Source: Isoetes taiwanensis (taxonomy: Eukaryota; Streptophyta; Lycopodiopsida; Isoetales; Isoetaceae). From it: a stretch of DNA of 64,000 bases. The DNA lies in NCBI GenBank assembly GCA_021234155.1, contig JAJEKV010000079.1, forward strand, positions 3,878,261-3,942,260. Reading direction: 5' to 3'. A program made the translations under genes and the position numbers. Below, one piece after another: positions 10,909 through 21,664 of the stretch; positions within the stretch are counted from its first letter, which is position 1; every line of letters begins with the position of its first letter. Below the pieces are notes generated by a model that was not told the origin of the DNA, did no database searches, and was given only the letters and a program-made list of their open reading frames with translations.

Positions 10909-12050
10909 ATACGCATGAGCTACAGGCACAAATTAACCTTTCTGAAAGTAGAAAAGTGGCACTATTTTGGATGTAAGTTTCAAAACCAAGGATGAGTATG
11001 GAGTCAATGATTCCAAGCGTAGGCATATCCTTGAATGAAGCTTAGAGTAGATTTGAATGCCATTCTGAGATAAGAAATTACAAAAGGAGACATTTGATAA
11101 GAAATTACAAAAGGAGACATTTGTTGGGAGATCAATCAAACATTATGGAGTTGAATGATTGCAAGGATGCGATCACTTCCTTTGCAAAAATCAGAGGAGT
11201 TTCATGTTGCTCTTGGAGTTGTCTTTGAAGAGGACGAGTTGCTGCATCTGGTCTAATTAGGAGATCTGAATACAAGAAACCGTTCAATGGCAGGAGGAGG
11301 TGAATGCCCAACTATATGGCAGGAACTGACAACAAAATGACAACCAAAAGCCTCAAGGTGAAGGACCATGGTTAGAATGAGCACGAGAATTTTGGTTCAT
11401 CGAAAAATCATCAATAAGAAGAAAGCCCATATAAATCTGATCCTCCTCAGCCTTACTTCTGATTCTGCTAATAGCTGCCACCCTTCTGATACTTGAGCAC
11501 CCCTTATAGGTGCCTAACTTAGGGCAGAATGGTTTCATCCAGTGCTTAACTCAGAACAGATTTACTGTAAGTTAGATTTCCAACGTAGTCAACTTCCATA
11601 ACTATTACTGTAAGTTAGATTTCCAGCATAGTCAACTTCCAAAGAAACATTTTGAAACAAAACTCAATATCATAAAACAAGAACTCAATGTTAAATTGAA
11701 GATTTAAATCATGACAATCCATAAACTAAGAACTTCAAAATATATTTCATAAAGAAATAGATGTTCACAAAATTTTTAAGTCAGTGCTCAAATCATGAAC
11801 GAGTTAAATCTTCTTCACTAGTTCTGCAATGGATGCATGCAAGTTGTTTATGGCTTCAACTCTTTTTCCCTCCCAAATTGCCATTTGTTGAAGGAGTTCC
11901 TGCCTTCCTTTTTCCATTACCTGCACCAATTTCATCATTCTACTAAGGATTGCACAAAAAATTGCCATAAGTGTCATATAAGCTATTCGATTGGGTAATG
12001 GTGGAGCAAGAATAAAAATTTTGCTTCTATTTTTCAATGGTTGCAATTTA
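10909..12050. other. Unassigned spacer with two short tandem duplications
   Basis: No gene is supported. Two small tandem repeats are visible: a perfect 27-bp unit at 11069-11095 and 11096-11122, and a unit of about 38 bp with 43-base spacing at 11562-11598 and 11605-11641 (differing at one or two bases). Short frames on both strands (for example 11353-11538 minus) have no recognisable motif. Confidence 0.5.
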
Positions 12051-12059
12051 GCCTTCTTG

Positions 12060-13595
12060 TTTCAAGCCGGACTAATGGTTGAAGCAAAATCAACTCTTTG
12101 GCCTTTATCTCCTACACTCTTTGGCTTGTACATTGATCAATTGGAAGAATGGCTTGATAATCATGCCGGCGGAGGTCCACATTTGGCACACTATATCATT
12201 AGGCAACTTATGTATGCTGATGATGTTTCACTTCTAGCACATACCGCTGCTAGTATGCAGCAACATTTATATGCTCTGCACAGTTTTTGTGAGAACACAG
12301 GTCTGCGTGTTAATCTCCAAAAGACCAAGCTTTTGGTAGTTCAATCTTCTCGTCACAATGTTCCCCCTATGCACTATGATAGCCGCGAAGTTGAAGTTGT
12401 AGATAGCTACAAGTATCTTGGTGTAGAATTCTGTAAGAACACATTTTGGGAACATTGTATTACCAAGCGGGTGGCTGCTGGATTGGGAGCACTCTATGCA
12501 ATGCAAAACAATTGTTTTCGCGCAGAAATTCATGATTGGCCACGGAAAGCCCACTTGTTTTAGGCTTTGGTAGAGCCTGTTTTACTGTATGGTTCTGAAG
12601 TGTGGGGGCTTACCATTAGTGCTAGTGCTTGGGAGAGCTTGGAGCGGGTGCAAAAGTCCTTTCTCACTTACAGCCTCGGAGTTAAAACAACGGTGCCCTA
12701 TGCTATTCTTTTACAAGAGACGGGTTTTTGGCCTCTTCAACATTCTGCCATGAAGCGCCATCTCCACTATATCTGCAAGGTGCACCACATGGATGATGTT
12801 AGGTATCCTGTTCTTGCACTTGCCATGGCTGAATCTCCTCAGCGTTTGAAACGATGTTGGAAAGAGCATTGCACTACATGATTTGCCCGTTGGGAACTGT
12901 GCAACCGAACCTTTGCCGATGCTTGCCAGTTCTGATCCTGAGCTTTTGCAACAATATCTCAATGGTCGTTTTTCTCAAAAGATATGGGACGCAGTTACTT
13001 TGACCCAAGTGAAAACTAGTCATTATCATGCACACATAAATCCCACCTTGGCACCAGGGCCCCAAGCTTATTTGCTTGCTTCATTGTCCAGGAACAAGCT
13101 TGTAGCTATTGCATCAATTCGCACGGGGTCCCCAGTCTCTGTTTGATTGAGTGTAGATGGGAGCGGCCGCAATTGCGGAGAAGCGAGACTATGTGCACTG
13201 TTGCCGATTCTGAGTTATTGAAGATGAAAGCCATACTCTCTACGAGTTGCCACGCTTTTGAGATAGTCCGAAATCATTTTTTGACCTTAGCATTCCATTC
13301 CACGCTTCCACAACTTCTCAGAGCACCATCTGTGCATGACTTGGCATTATACATACTTGAGGTTCTAGATAAACGTCTGCAATTATTGAGCCCTCAGTAG
13401 TCATTATCTCCGCTTGTCTAGTATCATCATTACTGCAAAGGTTTTTCCCTTGAAAACCTTTTGAGGCAGGGGTTTTTTAATCCTAGTAGTAATGATTGTA
13501 CTAGCCCATTGTATGGGTCCCATGACCTATTGGTCTCCGTGGACGTTAAAAAAACTATTCTATTCTATTCTATTCTATTCTATTCTATTCTATTC
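12060..13595 (+). mobile_element. 5'-truncated LINE (RTE/jockey-like): RT second half to tail (LINE A)
   Basis: The element enters within the RT at LSPTLFGLYIDQLEEWL (near 12105), keeps the catalytic YADD (MYADDVSLLA, near 12210), then NLQKTKLLVV and SYKYLGVEF. A frame break near 12563 is followed by LLYGSEVWGL and LERVQKSFL (12585-12665) and an ETGFWPLQ block. The C-terminal zinc-finger-like region survives as fragments (CHAFEIVRNHF near 13250). The YGSEVW-type thumb suggests an RTE/jockey-like family rather than plant L1. The element ends in a (TATTC)n tail at 13556-13595. Missing endonuclease and RT start are expected from incomplete target-primed reverse transcription. Stops and frameshifts make it inactive. 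Confidence 0.8.
13556..13595 (+). repeat. (TATTC)8 tail of LINE A
   Basis: Eight perfect pentamers of TATTC close the LINE fragment, in the position of a 3' simple-repeat tail. The same unit reappears as an isolated array at about 40,499-40,599. Confidence 0.9.
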
Positions 13596-13673
13596 CATAG
13601 ATACAGAGCAACTTTTGAGAAGTCCATGCATCTACTTTTGAATAAACGCTTTTGTAGTATAATATTTGCTTAT

Positions 13674-13995
13674 GGGTGAAAGCATGCTAGGGTGTACCAT
13701 CTAAAGTTCTTTTTAGGGAGTGCAAAACTACCCAAAAAAGTACCCAACACTGGGTACTGGGAACTTGCATAAATGTCTTAATAAACAATAAGTTTGAGAG
13801 TTGATTCATTAATTTTAATCTCTAATAGTATTGTTATCCTCTAATACTATAGATTGACATGTTATTGACCTTCAATTCAAAAGTTTTGAATTGATTTTAA
13901 TGGGAAGAAACAACAGAAAGTACCAGTTTTAAAAGTACCCAGTGAAGGTACTTTTGAGGGTTCCAAAAGTGGTACACCGTAGCATGCTTTCACCC
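13674..13995. mobile_element. MITE, 322 bp, TIR GGGTGAAAGCATGCTA
   Basis: The ends are inverted copies: gggtgaaagcatgcta at 13674 and tagcatgctttcaccc ending at 13995. Imperfect inverted similarity continues inward past gtgtacca, and again around the gtaccca words. Both ends are flanked by ttat (13670-13673 and 13996-13999), so the duplicated target is ttat, or tta if one flanking base is coincidental. It has no coding capacity. A tta target would fit a Tourist/Harbinger-type MITE; superfamily is not secure. Confidence 0.8.
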
Positions 13996-15504
13996 TTATA
14001 GCTTTGGTGTATTTATATAATCCAATGGTTTATGTGCTTTGATGGATTGTAATGGTCCGGTACTTTATCTGCCAAGAAATGGCATCCTAACTACATTTCT
14101 TTGTCATCTCCCTTCACTACGCCTTTGTAAATGTAGAACACAATCATTTTAAAACCTTTTGAAATCCTATGAATGCACTGTGCTATTTAGATTCCATCAA
14201 CGTTTCCATTGCTTGCAATACTAAGATGCTTTCATTAAAGCTCTAAGCTATGATAGCTTTGTGGGGTGAATAAGGCTTCAGCTAGTTATTGGCCCTACCC
14301 ATGCTCGACTCCGCATCTGTTACTTCTATATGGACCTTTGATATTTGAACAATCATCAGAAGCATGAAAATTTTACTACAGATATTTGTGTAAAGTTGCT
14401 TACAAAATTATTGAGATATTTCTCAAAAAGTAAGCAAGATTAATGCAATAACTAATGTAGCTCATAGAGAGTGGAGATAAAACTTAGTAGTTTATTTTGG
14501 AACTGTGCAGTATACAATAATCAATCTTGAAAGATGCCAACAAGCCAGACCATTAACTATATATGTTTGCGTATTATTTATGGCTTCCTATAATAAGTTT
14601 CTACACATCAACAAACATTATAAAACATGCCGGCTTTTTACCACTTGGAATGAATAATCAAATCTAATAATAATGTTCTTGGTTTGAGAACCTATAGCAT
14701 AAACCCATAAACAACCTGATTCTCTGACATGATCTCCTGCATCAATTGTTAGGGTCAATTAGACTACAAAACTTGAAGATGCTATCCCCTGGGCATTGTA
14801 AGGGAACTGCATTATACATGTCATATCTGACATAGTATATACATACATAAAGTTCATAACATTTGCAATGCATTAGTAGCTTAATTAAACTGATGCATTC
14901 AAGGAAACACAAAAGAGAATGGTATTTTTGAATTTCAACTTACATGTACCATCTTGAATTAAATGGTCTAATTATGCAAATGCAATGCATGACTTTTTAG
15001 CAGCAATATAACAAAAATTATTGACTAGATGGATCTCTTGCTCTGCCCTCAGATATGCCCATTATGTCGAGAACAACACGAAGGACAACTAAGGAAAACT
15101 ATGATTATCGCGTTACAAAAATCAAACAAATAGATCAAAACAAAGCATAAGCATAAGCATAAGCGAAGGACAAACTAACAAAAGTACCATTCTGCCATGA
15201 TATATCTACCCTTCACTGAATGTTGCATTTATGCTTTCAGCAGATGAACATTTCCAAAACAGAAACTTCCTTCAATGCATAAACAAACCAAAAAGAGACT
15301 GTATCATAAACTGACCTTCTTCTTGTTATATTCTTCCGTAAAAAAAATGCATATAAGATTTCATTCGATGAATTTATAGATTATGCATTTGCTTTTCTAT
15401 TGAAACATCTTGTGCTCTTTCTTATTCAAATCTTGAGCAATAACATTGGTGTGGCTGAAGGAAGGATCACGTGCATACAGAATAGATTTTATCTTTGAGC
15501 ATAC
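13996..15504. other. Unassigned AT-rich sequence
   Basis: AT-rich DNA with no recognisable gene, RNA or mobile element. A short run of cataag repeats lies near 15147-15165. Confidence 0.4.
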
Positions 15505-15909
15505 CTTCGTGGAGAAAAGATGCTGGCACATTAAAACTGTAATAGAGATTCCCAATGCATATTTTTCAGCAAAATCTAATGCAAACTGGAGCAATATTGC
15601 AAAGCAGAACCACTCAAGTTCCTTAATTTGGTGTACCATTTATATTTACCCAACCTGCCATGGTGCAGCTAAAACAAAAGAATCCGTTATTTTTGTTGGC
15701 ATGGAAGGCCACACTGGTCTTAAGCTTGAGATGATAACATCCAACTGATATTTAGGTAGCAAAACTAACTTCCCCATGAAATGAGCTAACTCTCCTGAAT
15801 GTATGTTCTTCATCAACATGCGGCGCTCCTTGGCTCTTATACAAAAACCTCGCACCTTAGATAAGATACAGAAGCCTGATATTTGCAAACAGGTCAATTC
15901 TGAACCCAT
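15505..15909 (-). CDS. Possible two-exon gene fragment, function unknown
   Basis: On the minus strand, an open segment 15909-15655 (85 codons, from an ATG at 15909) ends in PWQ at CAG|GT. A 69-base candidate intron follows, with a pyrimidine-bearing end ctccag. An 81-base segment 15585-15505 (27 codons, FALDFAEKYALGISITVLMC and on) then ends at AAG|GTATG, a good donor. Both joints are phase 0, so the frame is kept across them. A second possible acceptor (aaatatcag) lies inside the first segment, before LDVIISSLRPVWP, so its true left edge may be further in. The products are hydrophobic and match no family I recognise. This is inference from splice-site grammar only. A chance arrangement in AT-rich DNA is possible. 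Confidence 0.3.
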
Positions 15910-16508
15910 AACACACTTCTATATGGTTTGAAAAGTTTCGATCTCTCATGGAAAAGCCTGTCTATATATGTCTCTGTTCCACATATCTCTATGTTCCACA
16001 TATCTGCAAATGAATTTTATCGTCACTGATTCATGATTTGATATCTCAAGTGTCTTCCTTTGTAAACTAGCCACAAATCTCTTGGATGTAACTTAAAAAA
16101 GGCATCATGTTCTGCTATGCCTCATGCTTGATTCACTGTAACTTTGCTAGAGCTAGGACATAACACATGATGATTTCTCTTGTTCCCACATATATGAACT
16201 GAAAAAACTTGGATGATGAGCAATTTTCATGGCAATCCAGTTGTTTATTTGTTGAATGTGTGAGCAAGAGTCATCACATTTGATATTTGGCAACAAAGCA
16301 TTTTCATATCTAAGAGAACAGTACTTATCTAATTCAAGAACAATACCTGAGCTTTTGAAATAAAATGTACTGGCTTTTTAGGGGGTGCGCCAACGCGCAT
16401 CACAGTTCGATGCATAGTTCTGCGAAAACAAGAGTAAACAGCATCGAAGTTTAAAAAGACAGAAACTAAAAGCTCGGACAAAAAATATCGAAGTTTAAAC
16501 AAGATAGA
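15910..16508. other. Unassigned flank of the copia insertion
   Basis: No gene is supported. The last bases before the LTR (gataga, 16503-16508) recur just after the far LTR at 39563-39568. Confidence 0.4.
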
Positions 16509-16699
16509 TGTTGGACATAAATGTCCATGTTGTAACAAAACAGACAGATAGACAATAAAAGGTGAAAACTGTTTTGTTTGCCTTTTTAGAAAGACTGAAA
16601 TTATGCCCAGGATCTTGACGGTGATTTTGGCTATGGAGATATATGTTGATATGCATTGCATTCCTTTTGAATCCAATAGAATCTCCTTGTTTTTCTTCA
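16509..16699 (+). mobile_element. 5' LTR of Ty1/copia element
   Basis: Starts TGTTGGACATAAATGTCC and ends CTTCA directly before a primer binding site. It matches 39311-39561 but lacks about 60 bases near 16652 that the 3' LTR retains, and differs at roughly ten further sites (about 94% identity over aligned bases by eye). The first bases form a small hairpin (ggacat/atgtcc). Confidence 0.9.
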
Positions 16700-16710
16700 T
16701 GGTATCAGAG
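16700..16710 (+). promoter_or_regulatory. Primer binding site (initiator Met tRNA type)
   Basis: TGGTATCAGAG immediately follows the LTR. It is the complement of the 3' end of plant initiator methionine tRNA, which primes minus-strand synthesis in most Ty1/copia elements. Confidence 0.9.
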
Positions 16711-16729
16711 GGGGAACGATCTTGAGCTA

Positions 16730-17880
16730 AGCCAAGCTAAGAGTGGGGTAGCACCCGTCAAGCTTGAAGATATGAAGATCGACCCACTGAATCATTTGAA
16801 TGCCTACTATTGGTTTATCAAGGTGAAAACCAAGCTCGGGGAGAAAGGTTTATGGGGAATAGTCTCCGGAGAAGAACCCATGCCCGTGGTTCAAAAAAGG
16901 GGAACAGCCACTGCAGTGCCTACTGCGGCACAGGTTGTCAAGGGAGAGGCTGCATCAAGTGAGGATGCAACGAAACTCTCAGAGATTGAGAAGCAGAGCC
17001 TTGCAAGGTGGTTGCAAAAGGACTGGATGGCCAAGAGTCGCATTTTGAAGTACCTAGATGATACTCTTGTGCCTCAAATAGCAGAGGCAGGCACTGCTAA
17101 GGAAGCATGGGAGCAGCTGGAGCGTTCCTACAAAAGGGGCACTTCTCTACTCAAGCAAATTTGTACAGTATAGTGTTCAACACGAAGCTCAAAGACTGTG
17201 CATCAGTAGAAGAATACATTGGCATTATCAGGCAGGCATCCAAGCAGTTACAGGGTATGAAAAGGGCACTTGATGATGATGTCATAGTAGGAGCTCTGCT
17301 TATTGGCCTTCCTGCAAGCTATAACAATGTCAAAAATATTGTTGGATCTCAAGAAAAAGTAGACCTTGAATGGGCATGCCAGCAACTCTTGCTTGAGGAG
17401 AGGAACCAGGGAGGACAGAAGCGTCCCACTGCCAAAGATACCCAGGCATTTGTTGGGAACAGAGAGGAGAATCGGAAATGTTTCAACTGCAACAAATATG
17501 GATACATAGGCAAAGACTGCCCGGAACCTGACAAAAGAAAATCAAAGCAAGGTCATAAAAGAACAGATAAAGGAAAGGAGAAGGCAAAAGAGCAATCAAA
17601 AAAACAGAAAGCAGACTCCAGAGCTCACAAAGCAAGCAAAAGTAGTAGCAGTAGTACAGAAGAAGACACGGGATCTGAGAGTGATTCTGTCGTGTCACCC
17701 AGCAGAGCATTCTTTGCTTGTGCCATCAACGACCAGAACTCTGTAAGTGGTACCCTTCTTGCAAAAGTCCTGCATGTAGTCCACTGGATTTTTTGGTTGG
17801 TCTCTAGTTGCAGTGACCTTTTAAAAGGGAGGCATGTTGATGCAACCGCATCGTGCCTTATTGCTTCTGATATCATTCAA
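16730..17880 (+). pseudogene. gag of the copia element
   Basis: The N-terminal part (MKIDPLNHLNAYYWFIKVKT from the ATG at 16772, then GEKGLWGIVSGEEP) is the DUF4219/UBN2-type copia gag start. After ATKEAWEQLERSYKRG-like sequence the frame shifts by one near 17110-17165 and continues as YSIVFNTKLKDCASVEEYI. A zinc knuckle at 17479-17520 reads CFNCNKYGYIGKDC: all three Cys are present, but Tyr occupies the His position. A basic, then Ser/Glu-rich linker (17540-17700) leads to the protease. The true start is unclear, because the frame is open back to the LTR without an obvious ATG before 16772. The frameshift inactivates it. Confidence 0.85.
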
Positions 17881-18960
17881 AGACTTTGGTATCTTGACTC
17901 TGGTGCAAGTGACCACATGACCAGTGTCAAGGAAGCGTTCACAAGTTATCATCCCAACAATTCAGGGAGGAAAGTTAGAATTGGGAAAGGTAAACTCAAC
18001 ATAGCTGGCATTGGCTCAATAAAACTCCAACTACCACAGGGGCAGTTGTATTTAAAAAATGTCTTGCATGTTCCAGAGTTAGAGGCAAATCTTCTCTCAG
18101 TCTCAAAGATGGATGATGCAAAAATGTTTGTGACCTTTGGCAATGGCAGATGCGTGGTTAAGGACAGGGAGCAAATGGTTTTGGCCAAAGGGGACAGATC
18201 AGGAAATATATACAAACTTAGTTGGTCCTCAAACACAAGCAAAGCATATGCTGCCACAAAAAGTCACACTTCCAGCACATGGCACGAGAGATTGGGGCAT
18301 GCAAACTACCCTTTGCTTAAAACAGTGCATGAGCAAAAGCTGGTAACAGGGCTCCCGAAGATTTGCACGCCAAAGGCAATGTGTGAGGGGTGCATTTTGG
18401 GTAAATTACGAAGGAAACCCTATAAAATGGAAGCAGTCCAAAGAGCAAGCAAACAGTTGGAGTTGCTTCATATGGATCTATGGGGACCAACCAGTGTCAG
18501 ATCACTTGGAGGATCCAAGTATTTTCTGCTCATTATTGATGACTATAGTAGAAAAAATTGGGTATATCTTTTCTCAAACACAAGTCTGACACATTCGAAG
18601 AATTTGCCAAATGGAAGTTGCAGGTGGAAAAACAAGTGGAGGGGCATATCAAAACTATAAGAACCGACCAAGGTAAAGAGTTCCTCAATCGCAACTTCAG
18701 TGCATTTTTGTAGGAGCGGGGCATCCATCATAAAAAATCAGTGGCATATGAGCATCAACAGAACGGTGTTGTTGAACAGAAAAATAGTTCATTGCTTGAA
18801 TGTGCCAGGGCCATGATCCATGGAAGGGGCTTAGATCCAATTTTTTGGGCAGAGGCTGTACATACAACATGTTATGTCTTGAACAGACTTCTCACAAAGG
18901 CAAATCCAGGAATAGTATCAGAAGAACTTTGGTCGGGACAGAAGCCAGATGTTTAAGCAT
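17881..18960 (+). pseudogene. Protease and integrase of the copia element
   Basis: The protease active site WYLDSGASDHMT begins at 17887. The integrase zinc-binding region follows (WHERLGHANYPLL near 18281, then CEGCILGK near 18382) and the catalytic core start LLHMDLWGP and IIDDYSRKNWVYLF (18460-18575). A frameshift near 18590 moves the core to another frame (RTDQGKEFL near 18665, a stop at 18711-18713, then AYEHQQNGVVEQKNSSL with the catalytic Glu near 18775). A stop near 18955 precedes FKIFGCRAFAHLSP. The order protease-integrase-RT is diagnostic of Ty1/copia. Multiple lesions rule out function. Confidence 0.9.
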
Positions 18961-19030
18961 TTAAAATCTTTGGATGTAGAGCTTTTGCTCATCTCAGTCC
19001 ACAGGAAAGACCCCAAGGTAAACTCTCAAC

Positions 19031-19690
19031 CATGGAATAAATTACTACTCCTATATTTTAGTGTAGCCAAAATAGGTTTAGCTAAACTACCTTCAAATTG
19101 GGGCTAGAAGTTTCTAACACTTGGCTAAACTAAATGGTTTTTCTCCATCACAGTTTCTTGCTTTTGGCTAAGCTTCCACAAAATGGAAAGGCAAATATTA
19201 GCCATCGCACTATAGTAATTTAAAAAAATCCAAGCATTTTGGCAAAGACATTGAATTTATTGTAGATACATAAATCAAGATACAAACATACATGAACATG
19301 TTCAAAAAATAAAATAAAATCGTTGTTCCTTTTCCTCTACTGCTTCAACTTTGTACTTGGAACAAGAAAGAAAGTGGAAAGAAAAAAGAAAAATATAAAC
19401 CCTATTTGAAATTTCTTAAAGTTAGTACATACATTGGTGTTGAATTTTGGGCTAATCTATCCATTTTTCCAAGCCCACTCTATCTTAGGTTTAGCTAATC
19501 GATGCCCTGATGGATATGTCTGGAGGTAAAGGTTTGGCTATTCAACCTAAAAACTCACTTGGGCAGAAAAAAAATTGGGCTAAAATTTTCTTTTTTTTGG
19601 GCATTTTTTCCATTTACTTTAGCCATTTTTCTTGGCAAAACTGCTACAAAATAGCCATTTGGCTAACCTTAGCCGTTATTTTATTCCATG
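19031..19690. mobile_element. hAT-like MITE, 660 bp, inserted in copia pol
   Basis: The ends are inverted copies (catggaataaa at 19031, tttattccatg ending at 19690). They are flanked by a perfect 8-bp target duplication ctctcaac at 19023-19030 and 19691-19698. Removing the insert and one duplicate restores the copia reading through PQGKLSTRAVACMFVGY, which proves the boundaries. Both subterminal regions carry many copies of ggctaa/ttagcc, resembling the transposase-binding repeats of hAT elements. An 8-bp duplication and short TIR fit hAT. There is no transposase frame, so it is non-autonomous. Confidence 0.92.
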
Positions 19691-19698
19691 CTCTCAAC

Positions 19699-21028
19699 TC
19701 GAGCAGTGGCATGCATGTTCGTAGGTTATGACAATGACATCAAGGGTTACAGGCTGTATGTGCCTCTCACTCGAAAAATCATTGTCAGCAGAAGTGTAGC
19801 ATTTGATGAAAATGTTTTTGTGTTTGGCAAAAAGGATGTTGCTTCCGTGGTTGAGTGGTATGAGTCAGAGGATGAGGACGATGAGGGAGAAGAAGATCCC
19901 CACCATATCATCACCAATGCTATCCCACCGCATGATCATGACACAAGCCTTGATGGCCCGGAGGATTTGGCAGATTCAGAACCTGAAGAGACAGATCTTG
20001 ATGATGACGAAGACTTATTTGCAGTTCCTCTTAGAAGATCCACAAGGTCTACAAAGGTTACTGATAAAATGCAAGCCTATCTGGAGTCTAGGTCCAAGAA
20101 AACGTCTTCCTACATTGCATTCCACAGCCATGTGACCATAGATGAACCTGCCAATCACAAAGAAACAATGGCCACCCCCAATCATCGGGAGTGGACCAAA
20201 GCCATGCATGAAGAATTTGACTCATTGCTTGCCAATAATACCTGGGAGATGTGTAAGTTGCCGTTTGGTAGAAAAGCTGTTCCTTGCAAGTGGGTTTACA
20301 AGGTCAAGTACAATGAAGAAGGCGAAATTGATCGCTTCAAAGCTAGACTTGTTGCCAAAGGCCACTCCCAAGTACCAGGTATCGACTTTCATGAGACCTT
20401 TGCCCCTGTTGCACGCTTAAGTTCAGTCAGACTTATTATTGCATTAGCAGCAGCACATGGCTTAGACATCCAGCAGATGGATGTTAAAACTGCTTTTCTC
20501 AATGGCAAGCTGGACGAAGAAGTGTACATGAGACAAGCCCCTGGCTTCATTTCACAGGGGCAATCCGCGCTGGTTTACAAACTCAAGAAAGCAATTTGCG
20601 GTCTCCGGTAGTCTTTCAGACAATGGTACAAAACTATCCATGATTTCTTTTCCAGCAAGGACTTCGTTCGAAGCCAGGCAGATTGGAATGTTTATTATAA
20701 GTTCGCAGGTTCCAAAATGATCTTCGTAGTGCTCTATGTGGAAGATCTGATCCTTGCCAGCAATTGTAAGTTTCTCATGCATGACACCAAGCAAAGCCTT
20801 GCTAAGCATTTCCATATGACAGATTTAGGGCCACTTAAGTATTTTTTGGGCATACAAGTGCACAGGGATGATAATCGAATTGTTTTGCACTAAAAGAAGG
20901 CCGTACAAACAGTGCTCTCTAAATGTGGTATGAAGGATGGCAAGACAGTATCTACACCTGCAACAAATCAAAAGGTACACTCTCCTAAGCCTATTGATGA
21001 AACATTGAAGGCCATTGGATACAGAAGC
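19699..21028 (+). pseudogene. Reverse transcriptase of the copia element, proximal part
   Basis: From VACMFVGYDNDIKGYRLY the frame is open to 20611 through an acidic linker and the RT core: KWVYKVKYNEEGEIDRFKAR, LVAKGHSQVPGIDFHETFAPVAR, QQMDVKTAFLNGKLDEEVYM. A TAG at 20609-20611 interrupts CGLR-SFRQWY. The catalytic box at 20735-20746 reads Y-V-E-D in place of Y-V-D-D, losing one catalytic Asp. A further stop lies near 20893. The frame is cut at 21028-21033 by gypsy element 2 and resumes at 38493 with the sequence expected after YRSITV. Confidence 0.92.
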
Positions 21029-21033
21029 ATCAC
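21029..21033. repeat. Target-site duplication of gypsy element 2 (left copy)
   Basis: atcac at 21029-21033, matched by atcac at 38488-38492 after the far LTR end. Confidence 0.9.
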
Positions 21034-21617
21034 TGTTAGTCCTGTGCCTCCTGGTACAGGACTATTCATGCATACGACGGACCAGGTCAAGGCCAAAGAT
21101 CCACAATCAGGCGCGGGTCAGCCGTCAAAGGCTCAACAGAAGACCAAGCAGACCACGCAGACTAAGACCACGCCTGGCGTCAACAAGAGGCGGCGCTCAG
21201 ACAAGTGACGGCCCGTCACTGCCCGCGTCAGCGTCAGCGTGATTTCAGGCTTTTCAAGAGGCACCGCCAGCATTCCTGCAAATCAGGCCTCCTTTCAGGA
21301 GTCGGCACCGAAATCAGTCAGAGTGTCTATATTGGGCCAAAGGCCATTGTACTATATATATGAGTAGAGCTAGCACATGAGTTTTAGATGAGTTTTGAGT
21401 CTTGTCTCACTTCAGTTTTCTCTCGGTTGCGAGAGCTCATGTATCATCATCATTGATATCAAGGAAGCTTATCATTGTTGTCTATTGTTCTTTGTTTTCT
21501 TTTCCCTTTCCTTTGTTTTCTTGCACCGCGTGACATAGTCCCTGGATTCTCCTGTTAGATCCACGGGTCCTCACAGAGGACTGTCTTGCAGGAGTTCCTG
21601 AACCCAGACCCCAAACA
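21034..21617 (+). mobile_element. 5' LTR of Ty3/gypsy element 2
   Basis: 584 bases starting TGTTAGTCC and ending CCCCAAACA. The 3' LTR matches at roughly 97% by eye, with few indels. A TATA-like actatatatatgag lies near 21350. A frame rich in Lys/Gln/Thr (near 21080-21208) is present in both LTRs simply because the LTRs are similar. Confidence 0.92.
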
Positions 21618-21618
21618 C

Positions 21619-21635
21619 TGTCGCCGCTGCCGGGT
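21619..21635 (+). promoter_or_regulatory. Primer binding site of gypsy element 2
   Basis: tgtcgccgctgccgggt, one base after the LTR, resembles the TGGCGCCGTTGCCGGG site common in plant Athila/Tat-type gypsy elements, with a few mismatches. The tRNA identity is not certain. Confidence 0.6.
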
Positions 21636-21664
21636 CTGCTTCGATTTTTCTTTCTTCGGTCGCC

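Noticed and set aside
11163-11180. ggatgcgatcac, resembling the start of plant 5S rRNA
   Set aside because: Only 12 bases match; the internal control regions and the rest of 5S are absent.
21080-21208. Lys/Gln/Thr-rich ORF present in both LTRs of gypsy element 2 (also 31580-31713)
   Set aside because: Conservation is explained by LTR similarity; both frames run in from different upstream sequence and lack a common start.
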